Shown here one piece after another: positions 16,447 to 24,613 of a stretch of 32,026 nt of DNA. Below the pieces are notes generated by a model. It saw nothing but the letters and a program-made list of their open reading frames with translations. It made no database searches and was not told where the DNA came from. Within the stretch, counting starts at the first letter, position 1. The number at the start of each line of letters is the position of its first letter. The position numbers and the translations under genes were made by a program. Source of the stretch: Phascolarctobacterium sp. (lineage in GTDB: Bacteria; Bacillota; Negativicutes; Acidaminococcales; Acidaminococcaceae); the NCBI GenBank assembly GCA_021203775.1, contig JAJQAO010000029.1:1-32026 (forward strand), read 5' to 3'.

Positions 16447-17472
16447 TTGGAAAATATACGCAAAAAATATTTTTATTACGCTGCCACAATATTAATAATA
16501 TTAGTGTTGCTTTTTTCTATGGTTCTCCGCAATATGGGGGATAATCGGGAATTTGCATGCCAGGGATTCAGGGTAATACGGATAGCTGAAGGAATGACGA
16601 CTGCTGGAATTGCCGATATGCTGCATGAAAGACAACTCGTAAAAAACACCAGTGCTTTTCGTCTGGAAGCTAGACTTATGGGTCTTGCGGAAAAACTTCA
16701 GGCTGGAGTCTATCAGTTAGAGGGAGGACTGAGTAACAGGGAGATTGTTGATGTACTTTCCAAAGGAAAGGTGCAATTCCTCAGTTTTACCTTGCCAGAA
16801 GGTTTCACAATTGTCAGAGCTGCCGAGAAAATTGAGAGAGAAGGCCTTGGTAGTGCAAAAAAATTTATGGCTGCGGCTAAAAGGTATGCACCTTATTACT
16901 ATATGCAGACAAATAATCCCAATGTGCGCTATATGGCCGAAGGATTTATCTTTCCTGCGACCTATGAGCTTCCTGCGGATATCACCGAAGCGCAGTTGCT
17001 GGAGAAAATGGTGGAACAGTTTAATAGCGAGTTGGAAAAAGAAAATATTTTTAAAGGTGCGCGTAGAATGATGATGCCTGTACGTGACGTAATAAATATT
17101 GCTGCCATGGTGGAACAGGAAGCGGTTTTTCCTGAGGAACAGCCACGCATTGCAGGGATTTTTCTGAAAAGGCTTGAGATAGGAATGCCTATACAGTCGG
17201 ATACTACAGTTCAGTATATTCTGGGTGGCAAACAGAGGGACATTATAACTTTTAAGGATACTGAAATAGAGGATCCATACAACACATATCAGAATATCGG
17301 CTTGCCGCCGGGACCAATTGCTTGCCCGGGAATGAAAGCCATTAAGTCTGTAATTAATCCTGAGAGGACGGACTATCTTTATTTTGTAGCGGAAAAAGAC
17401 GGGCACCATCGTTTTAGTACGACTTACATTGAACATCAACAGGCTATTTATGAAATAAACGAGGAAAAATAA
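16447..17472 (+). CDS. mltG: Endolytic murein transglycosylase MltG (YceG family)
   Basis: Cleaves nascent peptidoglycan strands at the membrane and sets glycan length. The 341-residue protein has one N-terminal transmembrane segment (about 9-27), a LysM-like region (about 40-110) and the YceG catalytic domain. The likely catalytic glutamate lies in AAMVEQEA (219-226), followed by SDTTVQYILGG and GLPPGPIACPGMKAI, a family hallmark. The start is a TTG with TGGAGGA six to seven bases upstream. No ATG exists before the membrane segment, so the TTG is needed. No convincing promoter is seen in the 44 bases after the upstream terminator. Confidence 0.93.
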   Translation: MENIRKKYFYYAATILIILVLLFSMVLRNMGDNREFACQGFRVIRIAEGMTTAGIADMLHERQLVKNTSAFRLEARLMGLAEKLQAGVYQLEGGLSNREIVDVLSKGKVQFLSFTLPEGFTIVRAAEKIEREGLGSAKKFMAAAKRYAPYYYMQTNNPNVRYMAEGFIFPATYELPADITEAQLLEKMVEQFNSELEKENIFKGARRMMMPVRDVINIAAMVEQEAVFPEEQPRIAGIFLKRLEIGMPIQSDTTVQYILGGKQRDIITFKDTEIEDPYNTYQNIGLPPGPIACPGMKAIKSVINPERTDYLYFVAEKDGHHRFSTTYIEHQQAIYEINEEK

Positions 17473-18696
17473 ATGATGACAATTAGAAAGCCAGAGCTTC
17501 TGGCTCCGGCAGGAAATATAGAAAAAGGGAAGATAGCTTTTCTTTATGGAGCAGATGCTGTTTATCTTGGCGGTAAAATGTTTGGGCTCAGGGCTTTTGC
17601 AGATAATTTTTCTCTTGAAGAAATAAAAGAAATGGCTGATTTTGCCCATAGGCTCGGCAGAAAAGTTTATGTAACGGTTAATATTTTTGCTCATAACAAT
17701 GATATTGATAAACTACCGCAGTATCTTCAGGATTTAGAAATGGCCGGCGCAGATGCTTTTCTTGTTTCGGATCTCGGAGTATTGGAAGTAGCTAGGCGTA
17801 TTGTACCTGACATGCCGCTTCATATCAGCACCCAAGCCAATACAACAAATTATGAAGCCGTACTTGCATGGGAAAAAATTGGGGTAAAGAGAGTGGTCCT
17901 TGCTCGCGAGCTTTCTCTTAAGGAAATTGAGGAAATTAGAGCAAAAACATGTGTCGAACTTGAAGTTTTCGTGCATGGCGCCATGTGTATATCCTATAGT
18001 GGACGCTGTCTGTTAAGCAGTTATCTTACGGGACGTGACAGCAACCGTGGAGCATGTACCCAAGCTTGTCGTTGGGAATATACCCTTATGGAGAAGAAAA
18101 GGCCTGGGCAACAGTTTGATATAGCGGAAGATGATCGCGGTACTTATATTATGAATTCAGGGGATCTATGCCTTATTGACTACCTGCCACAGCTCATGAA
18201 TGCAGGTGTCAGCAGTTTTAAAATTGAAGGTCGCATGAAAAGCGTACATTATGTTGCTACTGTGGTCAGTGTATACAGGAAGGCGATTGACACCTTATTT
18301 TTAGGAGGAGAAAAAAATTTTGAAGCCTGGCATGAAGAACTCGAGAAGGTTTCTCACAGACCATATACTACGGCGTTTTTCCTCGGAAAACCTGGCAGCG
18401 AAGCTCAGATTTATACTACATCAAGCTATGAACAGACCCATGATTTTGTCGGAATTGTTACAGGATACGATGAAAAACTTAAGAGGGCATATTTTGAGCA
18501 GCGCAATCATGTAGCGGAAGGAGAATTACTGGAAGTGCTTATGCCTGACGGTAGGATCTGCAAAATAACTCTTAAAAACATGGAAGATGAATATGGGAAT
18601 ACCATAAACTGTGCTCCTCATGCCAAGATGAAATTTTCTTCTTCAGTTTCTGAAAAATTATTGTTAAATTCCCTTTTGCGGAGAAAATTGCAATGA
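17473..18696 (+). CDS. Peptidase U32 family protein (TrhP/YrrO-like)
   Basis: A 407-residue protein. The N-terminus PELLAPAGN...GADAVYLGG and the block EVFVHGAMCISYSGRCLLS are the U32 signature. Four cysteines (C172, C179, C195, C199) are placed to bind an iron-sulfur cluster. Characterised relatives with such clusters act in hydroxylation; TrhP (YegQ; YrrN/YrrO in B. subtilis) makes 5-hydroxyuridine at the tRNA wobble position. The position after mltG matches yrrN/yrrO, so a tRNA-modification role is likely, but this is inferred from context. Only one U32 gene is present here, where B. subtilis has two. Two adjacent ATGs (17473, 17476) could start it. It overlaps the next gene as ATGA. Confidence 0.88.
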   Translation: MMTIRKPELLAPAGNIEKGKIAFLYGADAVYLGGKMFGLRAFADNFSLEEIKEMADFAHRLGRKVYVTVNIFAHNNDIDKLPQYLQDLEMAGADAFLVSDLGVLEVARRIVPDMPLHISTQANTTNYEAVLAWEKIGVKRVVLARELSLKEIEEIRAKTCVELEVFVHGAMCISYSGRCLLSSYLTGRDSNRGACTQACRWEYTLMEKKRPGQQFDIAEDDRGTYIMNSGDLCLIDYLPQLMNAGVSSFKIEGRMKSVHYVATVVSVYRKAIDTLFLGGEKNFEAWHEELEKVSHRPYTTAFFLGKPGSEAQIYTTSSYEQTHDFVGIVTGYDEKLKRAYFEQRNHVAEGELLEVLMPDGRICKITLKNMEDEYGNTINCAPHAKMKFSSSVSEKLLLNSLLRRKLQ

Positions 18697-18911
18697 ATAA
18701 TATTATTCGTGTACGGGTAGATTCGAAAAATATTGCCTATGTTAATTGGATAATGCAGGGCTTTGGACATCTTACAGCTATTAACACGATAGATGGAGAC
18801 AGGGGGATTATGCTTTTTTATCCGACACCAGATACTTCAAAGTTGGTACTTGATATTCTGAAAAATCTGCCTTTTGAAGTAGAAATTATTGAAACTTTTT
18901 CTAGTAAATGA
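18693..18911 (+). CDS. DUF4911-like small protein
   Basis: A 72-residue protein with no signal peptide or membrane segment. The pattern IRVRVDSKNIAYVNWIMQGF, then an INTIDGDRGIMLFYPTPD block and a C-terminal helix and strand (VLDILKNLPFEVEIIE) resembles the DUF4911 family, which has no assigned function that I know of. The four-base overlap with the U32 gene implies coupled synthesis and possibly a shared role. The predicted promoter for the next gene overlaps its 3' end. Confidence 0.72.
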   Translation: MNNIIRVRVDSKNIAYVNWIMQGFGHLTAINTIDGDRGIMLFYPTPDTSKLVLDILKNLPFEVEIIETFSSK

Positions 18912-18917
18912 TAAAAT
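18889..18917 (+). promoter_or_regulatory. Predicted promoter for the M24 peptidase-efp operon
   Basis: TTGAAA (18889-18894), a 17-base spacer and TAAAAT (18912-18917). The -35 lies inside the end of the DUF4911 gene and the -10 begins right after its stop codon. Confidence 0.7.
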
Positions 18918-18950
18918 ATTCAAGTAATTTATCTGTATGCGAGGTAAAAA

Positions 18951-20006
18951 ATGGCACGTCTTTCTAGAGTTATGGAAATAATGAGCGCTGAAGGAGTTAA
19001 CAGCATTATTATCAAAAATCCTGTTATCATAAGCTACATAACTGGATTTACAGGTGACTCCAGCCTGCTTTATATTGACAGATTAAAAGGAGTACTAATT
19101 ACAGATGGCCGTTATACCGAACAGGCAAAGAACGAAGTTAAAATTTTCAAAGTCCTTGAATATAGCGGTAATATCTGGGCAGCTGCCGCAGATCTTGCCA
19201 AGGATTCAAAAATAGTGGGATTTGACGGCAATTCTTTCTCCTATACAGATGCCGTTGAATTACAAGAACTTCTTGCGGATGCCACTTTAAAAAATCTTAA
19301 TCTTGACGATATTCGCATGGTTAAGGATAAAAAAGAACTGAGTTTTCTTATCGAGGCAGCACGCATTGCTGATAATGCTTTCAACTCCATTTTAAATGAT
19401 ATTAAGCCTGGGTGCACGGAAAGATCATTGGCCAGCAGGTTGGAATATTATATGCGTGTTATGGGTAGCGAAAAACCATCTTTTGATACTATAGTTGCAA
19501 GTGGGGAGCGCAGTGCCCTGCCACATGGTATGCCAACGGATCGAGTTATTGAAAATGGGGACTTTATTACTTTTGATTTTGGTGCCGTATATCACGGGTA
19601 CCATTCCGATATGACGAGAACAGTGGTCCTAGGTATGGCTGATTCTTGGCATAAGGAAATTTATGCGATTGTTGAGGAAGCGCAGCGTCTCGGGATGAAA
19701 TCGGCAAAGGTTGGTATGAAAGGGAAAGAGCTTGATACTATTGTAAGGGACCATATTTCACAAAGAGGTTATGGAAAGTATTTCATTCATGGGCTTGGAC
19801 ATGGCGTCGGACTTGAAATACACGAAATGCCGACAATAAGCAAACGCGGCGAAACAGAACTTTTAACAGGTATGGTTTTCACCATTGAACCTGGGATATA
19901 CATCCCCGGCAAAGGCGGGGTTCGTATAGAGGACACTGTTGTTTTGACAGAAGAAGGGGCATGTGCCTTAAGTGGAGTCAAAAAGCAGATGATTGAAATT
20001 TTCTGA
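18951..20006 (+). CDS. M24 family Xaa-Pro aminopeptidase/dipeptidase
   Basis: A cytoplasmic dinuclear metallopeptidase that probably removes residues next to proline. The N-terminal creatinase-like domain covers about 1-125. The C-terminal pita-bread domain has all five metal ligands: D209 and D220 in FDFGAVYHGYHSDMTRT, H284 in HGLGHGVGLEIHE, E313 in IEPGIY and E327 in GVRIEDTV. The 351-residue length suits the PepQ/YqhT-like Bacillota group. The ATG follows GCGAGGT. The gene directly precedes efp, as yqhT does in B. subtilis. Confidence 0.93.
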   Translation: MARLSRVMEIMSAEGVNSIIIKNPVIISYITGFTGDSSLLYIDRLKGVLITDGRYTEQAKNEVKIFKVLEYSGNIWAAAADLAKDSKIVGFDGNSFSYTDAVELQELLADATLKNLNLDDIRMVKDKKELSFLIEAARIADNAFNSILNDIKPGCTERSLASRLEYYMRVMGSEKPSFDTIVASGERSALPHGMPTDRVIENGDFITFDFGAVYHGYHSDMTRTVVLGMADSWHKEIYAIVEEAQRLGMKSAKVGMKGKELDTIVRDHISQRGYGKYFIHGLGHGVGLEIHEMPTISKRGETELLTGMVFTIEPGIYIPGKGGVRIEDTVVLTEEGACALSGVKKQMIEIF

Positions 20007-20036
20007 ATTAGAAAAAAATTACAGGGGGACGAACCA

Positions 20037-20594
20037 ATGATTTCCACAAACGAATTCAAAACAAATGTAACAATAACTATTGACGGTGACGCTTGGCAGG
20101 TAGTAGAATTCCAGCATGTGAAACCTGGAAAAGGCGCAGCTTTTGTGCGGGCGAAATTGCGTAACTTGTGCACAGGTGCTGTTGTCGAACGTGCCTTTAA
20201 TGCAGGCGAAAGATTCCCGAAAGCCCGCATAGATCGGCGCGAAATGCAGTATTTGTATGAATCTGACGGAATGTATGTGTTTATGGATAATGAAACTTAT
20301 GAGCAGATGGAACTTTTGAAGGAACAGCTTGGTGATGCTCTGAACTTTCTAAAAGAAAACATGGATGTAAAAATAATGATATATGACAACAGAATTCTTG
20401 GAATTGACCTTCCGAATACAGTAGAGCTTACCGTTGTTGAAACGGATCCTGGAATTAGAGGAGATACCGCTACGGGCGGCAGTAAGAATGCGAAAATGGA
20501 TACAGGGTATGTTGTAAAGGTACCACTCTTTATTAATGAGGGAGATGTTTTACGGATTGATACTAGAACTGGTGACTACATAGAGCGTGCATGA
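20037..20594 (+). CDS. efp: Translation elongation factor P
   Basis: Relieves ribosome stalling at polyproline stretches. The 185-residue protein has an N-terminal KOW-like domain followed by two OB domains, ending with the family signature [17 protein letters not shown]. The loop PGKGAA places lysine at position 32, which is modified with 5-aminopentanol in B. subtilis; R-beta-lysylation is the E. coli mode. No modification gene lies in the window. ACAGGGGGA precedes the ATG. It ends the two-gene unit with the M24 peptidase. Confidence 0.97.
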   Translation: MISTNEFKTNVTITIDGDAWQVVEFQHVKPGKGAAFVRAKLRNLCTGAVVERAFNAGERFPKARIDRREMQYLYESDGMYVFMDNETYEQMELLKEQLGDALNFLKENMDVKIMIYDNRILGIDLPNTVELTVVETDPGIRGDTATGGSKNAKMDTGYVVKVPLFINEGDVLRIDTRTGDYIERA

Positions 20595-20596
20595 CG

Positions 20597-20625
20597 AAAA
20601 ACAGCAGCTCAGCTGCTGTTTTTTT
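20597..20625 (+). terminator. Strong Rho-independent terminator after efp
   Basis: A perfect inverted repeat, AAAAACAGCAGC / GCTGCTGTTTTT, with a three-base TCA gap, running into a T tract. It divides efp from the asp23 operon. Confidence 0.94.
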
Positions 20626-20659
20626 ATGCATTTTTTAAATAGAAAAATAAATATTAGTA

Positions 20660-20668
20660 TGCTATAAT
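20660..20668 (+). promoter_or_regulatory. Predicted extended -10 promoter for the asp23-nudix operon
   Basis: TGCTATAAT, an extended -10 with a perfect TATAAT hexamer, lies about 60 bases before the asp23 start. No convincing -35 is present. Two more TATAAT sequences occur at 20692-20697 and 20706-20711. This would be the only clear promoter for the downstream block of 14 genes, although internal promoters cannot be excluded. Confidence 0.6.
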
Positions 20669-20728
20669 AAAATGATAGTAAAAGCGGGAAATATAATTAA
20701 ATCCCTATAATAGCAGGAGGTGCTTGTC

Positions 20729-21250
20729 ATGAGCGAGTATAAAACATTGATGAATAAAAATACTGCCGCGGATGACGAGACAAACGAAACAACAGAAGAT
20801 ATAGGCAATATCAGGGTTGCAGATGAGGTTGTTTCCATCGTAGCAAGTTTGGCAGCTCAGGAAATACCTGGAGTACACAGCATGAGCGGGGGACTTACTG
20901 ATGATATTAACCAATTCCTTGGAAAGGAGAATTCTTCCAAAGGGGTTCGCCTGAGTTTTGACGGGAAAGTGGTTACCATAAGTATATATGTCAATATTGA
21001 ATATGGAAATTTCATTCCAGAAATAGCGCTGCAAATTCAAGAAACGGTCAAGGATGCTGTAGAAAAAATGGCGGGCTATGAAGTACGTACTGTGGACGTG
21101 CATGTCGAAGGGGTTGTTAAACGTGAAAAGACCGAACTAGAAAAAGCTGCAGAAGAAGTTTTAGATGAGGAACCATTGAATGACGAAGAACAGATAGATG
21201 AAAAACACAAAGAATCTTTTGACAAAAAAGAATCAGATGCCGACAAGTAA
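20729..21250 (+). CDS. asp23: Asp23/Gls24 family envelope stress response protein
   Basis: A 173-residue cytoplasmic protein. In Staphylococcus, Asp23 is held at the membrane by AmaP and linked to cell-wall stress. The Asp23 domain covers about 25-130 (IRVADEVVSIVASLAAQEIPG, then VSIYVNIEYGNFIPEIA). It is flanked by a short polar N-terminus and a long acidic tail rich in Glu, Asp and Lys. The ORF track starts at GTG 20720, but GCAGGAGG at 20713-20720 selects ATG 20729. amaP and a DUF2273 gene follow, the usual trio. Confidence 0.92.
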   Translation: MSEYKTLMNKNTAADDETNETTEDIGNIRVADEVVSIVASLAAQEIPGVHSMSGGLTDDINQFLGKENSSKGVRLSFDGKVVTISIYVNIEYGNFIPEIALQIQETVKDAVEKMAGYEVRTVDVHVEGVVKREKTELEKAAEEVLDEEPLNDEEQIDEKHKESFDKKESDADK

Positions 21251-21280
21251 AGAAGCAATTATTAAGGAGGGCTGAGAATA

Positions 21281-21799
21281 ATGGGGATACCTGATAGAAT
21301 AATTCTGACTCTGTATACTATCCTTATGGCAGTAGTATCCATCTTTATGATACTCTGTAGCCTGGATGTTTTCCCCGAGGAAGCAATTTCCAATTTTATG
21401 GCTGGGGTACCTGGCAACTGGATTTATGCTGTAGGCGGTGTTATTACGCTTCTCGTAAGTATCCGTCTTCTTATTGCAGGGATCGGGGTTTCGGGCGAAA
21501 ATTCTCTAAAACTTAGCGATGGCCCTAACGGTAAGGTCCAGGTAGGTAAAGGTGCCTTGGAGGGGTATATTGCTTCTTTAGCGCAGGAGGTTTATGGAAT
21601 CCATAATGTAAAGGTTATAGTAAAGCTTGAAGAAGCGGCCATTAATGTTAGGATAAATGCTTCCATAGAACCAGGGATAAATATTCCGGAAACCACAAGT
21701 GAAGTTAAGACGAACGTTAAGGATACCATTAAAAAGGTAACTGGTGTCGACGTAAAAGAAATAGAGCTATTCTATAAACAGATTAATGCTAAGAAATAG
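21281..21799 (+). CDS. amaP: Alkaline shock response membrane anchor protein AmaP
   Basis: A 172-residue protein with two N-terminal transmembrane segments (about 6-28 and 46-68) and a cytoplasmic region that itself resembles Asp23 (YIASLAQEVYGIHNVKVIVKL). In Staphylococcus aureus AmaP tethers Asp23 to the membrane. AAGGAGGG precedes the ATG by about ten bases. The position between asp23 and the DUF2273 gene supports the call. Confidence 0.88.
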   Translation: MGIPDRIILTLYTILMAVVSIFMILCSLDVFPEEAISNFMAGVPGNWIYAVGGVITLLVSIRLLIAGIGVSGENSLKLSDGPNGKVQVGKGALEGYIASLAQEVYGIHNVKVIVKLEEAAINVRINASIEPGINIPETTSEVKTNVKDTIKKVTGVDVKEIELFYKQINAKK

Positions 21800-21810
21800 A
21801 GGGCAAAAAA

Positions 21811-22038
21811 ATGTTCAATGAAGTTTTTACGGATATTTGGCAAAATTATCGCGGGCGTTTGTTGTGTACCTTAGCTGGATTATTTGTTGGGGCAATGTTT
21901 TTATGGCTGGGATTTTTCAAGGCCATCTTTCTGCTTATTTGTGTTTCAGGAGGTTTCTTTTTAGGGAATAAACTGGATAAAAAGGAAGATCTTGTAGAGT
22001 GGCTGGACAGGTTACTGCCTCCAGGATATCATAGATAA
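21811..22038 (+). CDS. DUF2273 small membrane protein
   Basis: A 75-residue protein with two hydrophobic segments (about 17-33 and 36-53) and a charged C-terminus (LDKKEDLVEWLDRLLPPGYHR). This matches the DUF2273 family found beside asp23 and amaP in Bacillota, as in the staphylococcal asp23 operon. Its exact role is not known; participation in the Asp23 membrane complex is inferred from linkage. GAGGG precedes the ATG. Confidence 0.85.
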   Translation: MFNEVFTDIWQNYRGRLLCTLAGLFVGAMFLWLGFFKAIFLLICVSGGFFLGNKLDKKEDLVEWLDRLLPPGYHR

Positions 22039-22061
22039 CATTTAGGAGAAAGAGGACAAAA

Positions 22062-22463
22062 ATGATTCGCAGAACAGCACGGGAAGTAGTACTGCAAAGT
22101 CTTTTTCAGATAGATTTTTCTGGATGCAGTAAAGAGCAGGCTCTAGAAGCTTCTTTATTGGCACGCAAGGAGCCGAATGCGGAAAAAGCCAGAGAATATG
22201 CAGAAGATGTTCTCAAAGGGGTTCTTGAGCATTTGCCAGAAATTGACGAAAAGGTGGGGCAGTATGCAATTGATTGGACGGTAGAAAGGATGCCGGCTAC
22301 GGATCGTAATATTCTACGTATTGCTGTTTTTGAAATGCTTTTTGCTGATAAAAATATTGTACCAAATGTTGTCATTAATGAGGCAGTGGAAATCGCAAAA
22401 AAATATGGTACGGATGAGTCACCCCGTTTTATCAATGGAATTTTAGGGAAAATGGTAAAATAG
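22062..22463 (+). CDS. nusB: Transcription antitermination factor NusB
   Basis: Binds boxA RNA with NusE (S10) to promote antitermination, mainly on rRNA operons. The 133-residue all-helical protein begins with RRTAREVVLQSLFQIDFS, a family hallmark, and ends with VINEAVEIAKKYGTDESPRFINGILGK, also diagnostic. AGGAGAAAGAGGA precedes the ATG. It sits between the Asp23 module and the TsaD-like gene, the order known from other Bacillota except for the inserted TsaD-like gene. Confidence 0.96.
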   Translation: MIRRTAREVVLQSLFQIDFSGCSKEQALEASLLARKEPNAEKAREYAEDVLKGVLEHLPEIDEKVGQYAIDWTVERMPATDRNILRIAVFEMLFADKNIVPNVVINEAVEIAKKYGTDESPRFINGILGKMVK

Positions 22464-22464
22464 C

Positions 22465-23409
22465 ATGCAATATGTTTATCTTGGTATTGACACAAGCTGC
22501 TACACTACATCAGTAGCCGTTATTTCAGCAGAAGGAGAACTGATGGAAGATGTACGCAGGGTTTTGACAGTAAAACAGGGGAAATGTGGGCTAAAACAGT
22601 CGGAGATGGTTTTTCAGCATACGCGAAACCTGCCTGAACTTCTAGAAACAGCTCTTAGAGATAAAGGTTACCGTCTTCTTGGCGTCGGTGTTTCTGCATT
22701 CCCGCGTTCGGTTAAAGGATCATATATGCCAGTATTTCTCGCAGGACTTGGTATAGCGCGTGCACTTGCTGTTGCAACTGGCAGTAAGCTTTATATGCTA
22801 AGCCACCAGGAAAATCATTTAGGTGCAGGACTTTTTTCTGCTAAAGGGCTTAGTGCAGAAAAATTTTTAATGCTGCATGCATCAGGAGGTACAACCGATC
22901 TGCTCTTTGTGAGGACGGAGAACAATGGCGAATATTCATTAGCACAAGTCGGGGGAAGCATTGATCTGCATGCCGGACAATTTATTGACCGTATTGGAGT
23001 TGCCCTTGGACTTAAGTTTCCTGCAGGACCGGAACTTGAAAAAATCGCAGAGCGTGCAGAGGAGAAAATAGATCTACCTATATCAGTTACCGGGACAAAT
23101 ATAAGTCTATCTGGACCTGCTACAGCTGCCATGCGTAAATTGCAAAGTTGCGATGTGGGAACACTAGCACTTGGAACGGAATATGTTCTTGCTGAAAGTT
23201 TTGCCAGAATGCTGGCAAATGGAATAGATGAATATAAAGTGGCTGATGTGTTGCTGGTAGGCGGTGTATCTGCCAATAATTTTATCCGCAGACATGTTAT
23301 CACAAAACTTGCCGAAAAAAATGTACACTGTTGGGTTCCGGAGGTACGTTTTAGCAGTGATAATGCTGTTGGTTGCGCTACTTTTGCCAGATACATGGGT
23401 GAAGGCTGA
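22465..23409 (+). CDS. TsaD/Kae1-like protein (M22 glycoprotease family), non-canonical paralogue
   Basis: A 314-residue ASKHA-fold protein related to TsaD, the enzyme that makes t6A in tRNA. Family features are GIDTSCYTTS (7-16), the metal pair H114 and H118 in HQENH, IDRIGVALGL, GGVSANN and D299 in SSDNAVG. The metal ligands are therefore kept. It differs from canonical TsaD in having SGGTT in place of SGGHT, an altered FSGLKTA region and a shorter chain. True TsaD normally lies with tsaB/tsaE, so this is probably a paralogue of unknown substrate. The start ATG follows the nusB stop at once, with only a weak AGGGAAAA site. It overlaps xseA by one base (TGATG). Confidence 0.82.
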   Translation: MQYVYLGIDTSCYTTSVAVISAEGELMEDVRRVLTVKQGKCGLKQSEMVFQHTRNLPELLETALRDKGYRLLGVGVSAFPRSVKGSYMPVFLAGLGIARALAVATGSKLYMLSHQENHLGAGLFSAKGLSAEKFLMLHASGGTTDLLFVRTENNGEYSLAQVGGSIDLHAGQFIDRIGVALGLKFPAGPELEKIAERAEEKIDLPISVTGTNISLSGPATAAMRKLQSCDVGTLALGTEYVLAESFARMLANGIDEYKVADVLLVGGVSANNFIRRHVITKLAEKNVHCWVPEVRFSSDNAVGCATFARYMGEG

Positions 23410-24611
23410 TGGAAGAGAAAATTTATTCAGTAAGTGAAATTAATGCTTTTGTTAAAAATATACTGGACCACGAGCCGCTCCTCCGCAATGTTCAGGTTGC
23501 GGGGGAAATATCTAATTTTAAACGCTATTCTTCTGGACATTGTTATTTTTCATTAAAAGATGAGACTTCTGTCCTAAAATCGGTAATGTTCAAAAGGCAG
23601 GCTGCGTATCTTCGCTTTGAACCGCGAAATGGAGATAAGGTCGTTGTCGTGGGGCGTATTGGTGTTTTCGAACGTGACGGCAACTACCAGCTTTATGCGG
23701 ATATGCTTCTTTGCCAGGGAGAAGGCGAACTTATGATGGCCTTTGAAAAATTGAAGCAAAAATTAGGGGAAGAAGGACTTTTTGACGAAAGGCGTAAAAA
23801 AGAAATACCTCAATATACAAAAATAGTCGGCATCATTACATCAGCCGATGGAGCCGCTGTTAGGGATATCATCAGGGTAGCGAGGCAGCGTAGCGAAGGT
23901 GTTAAAATACTAATCTATCCTGTAAAGGTACAGGGCGATGGGGCTGCTGGAGAAATAGCTGGGGCTATATATTTCTTTAACAAGCATAAGCTTGCCGATG
24001 TCCTTATAGTTGGTCGTGGAGGCGGTTCTATTGAAGACCTCTGGGCCTTTAACGAGGAGATAACGGTTAGAGCTGTAGCAGCATCTGAAATACCTATTAT
24101 CAGTGCCGTAGGGCACGAGACGGATTTTACTCTCTGCGATTTTGCTGCAGATAAAAGAGCAGCTACTCCAACACATGCCGCGCAGCTTGCTGTTGCCGAT
24201 ATGGATATTTTAAAGCGAAGGCTTAATGACCTGCAACAGCGTACTAGAAATCTGCTTATGGATAAAATTGAACGCGCTAGCTTAAAACTAGATACTATAA
24301 ACCGTTCCTGGGTTCTGCAGGATCCGGAACGACTCTTTGAAGACAGCATATTAAGACTTGATAGTGCCTGTAAATATTTGACAGAATACATTGATAATAG
24401 GTTACAGGAGGAGAGACATAAATTCGAACTTTTTGCTACGAAGCTTGATAACCTAAGTCCTTTGGCGGTTTTGGCACGTGGCTTTACGGTAACGGAAATT
24501 GAGAGTACAACTGTCAACTCAGTGGATCAGGTGCAATGTGGACAGGAACTGAAGACTACTCTTGCTGACGGCAAAATAATTTCAGTGGTACGTAGTACGG
24601 AAAGGCGGTAA
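23409..24611 (+). CDS. xseA: Exodeoxyribonuclease VII large subunit
   Basis: The catalytic subunit of ExoVII, which degrades single-stranded DNA from both ends. The 400-residue protein has an N-terminal OB fold (YSVSEINAFVKNIL...VAGEISNFKRYSSGHCYFSLKD). The catalytic domain (about 130-330) has GRGGGSIEDLWAFNEE and SAVGHETDFTLCDFAADKRAATPTHAA, both diagnostic. A coiled-coil stretch follows, then an LSPLAVLARGF motif near the end. The ATG overlaps the previous stop as TGATG. xseB follows two bases after the stop, so the subunits are coordinately made. Confidence 0.96.
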   Translation: MEEKIYSVSEINAFVKNILDHEPLLRNVQVAGEISNFKRYSSGHCYFSLKDETSVLKSVMFKRQAAYLRFEPRNGDKVVVVGRIGVFERDGNYQLYADMLLCQGEGELMMAFEKLKQKLGEEGLFDERRKKEIPQYTKIVGIITSADGAAVRDIIRVARQRSEGVKILIYPVKVQGDGAAGEIAGAIYFFNKHKLADVLIVGRGGGSIEDLWAFNEEITVRAVAASEIPIISAVGHETDFTLCDFAADKRAATPTHAAQLAVADMDILKRRLNDLQQRTRNLLMDKIERASLKLDTINRSWVLQDPERLFEDSILRLDSACKYLTEYIDNRLQEERHKFELFATKLDNLSPLAVLARGFTVTEIESTTVNSVDQVQCGQELKTTLADGKIISVVRSTERR

Positions 24612-24613
24612 AA

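Noticed and set aside
16717-17694. 325-residue minus-strand ORF opposite mltG and the U32 gene
   Set aside because: It lies opposite two clearly real genes, has no recognisable domain, has a skewed composition rich in His, Phe, Ile and Lys, and has no ribosome binding site that stands out. It is treated as a shadow ORF.
23915-24517. 200-residue minus-strand ORF opposite xseA, and similar Ser/Ala-rich ORFs opposite tsaD-like, tlyA and alaS
   Set aside because: Low-complexity Ser-rich translations opposite conserved coding regions are typical antisense shadows.
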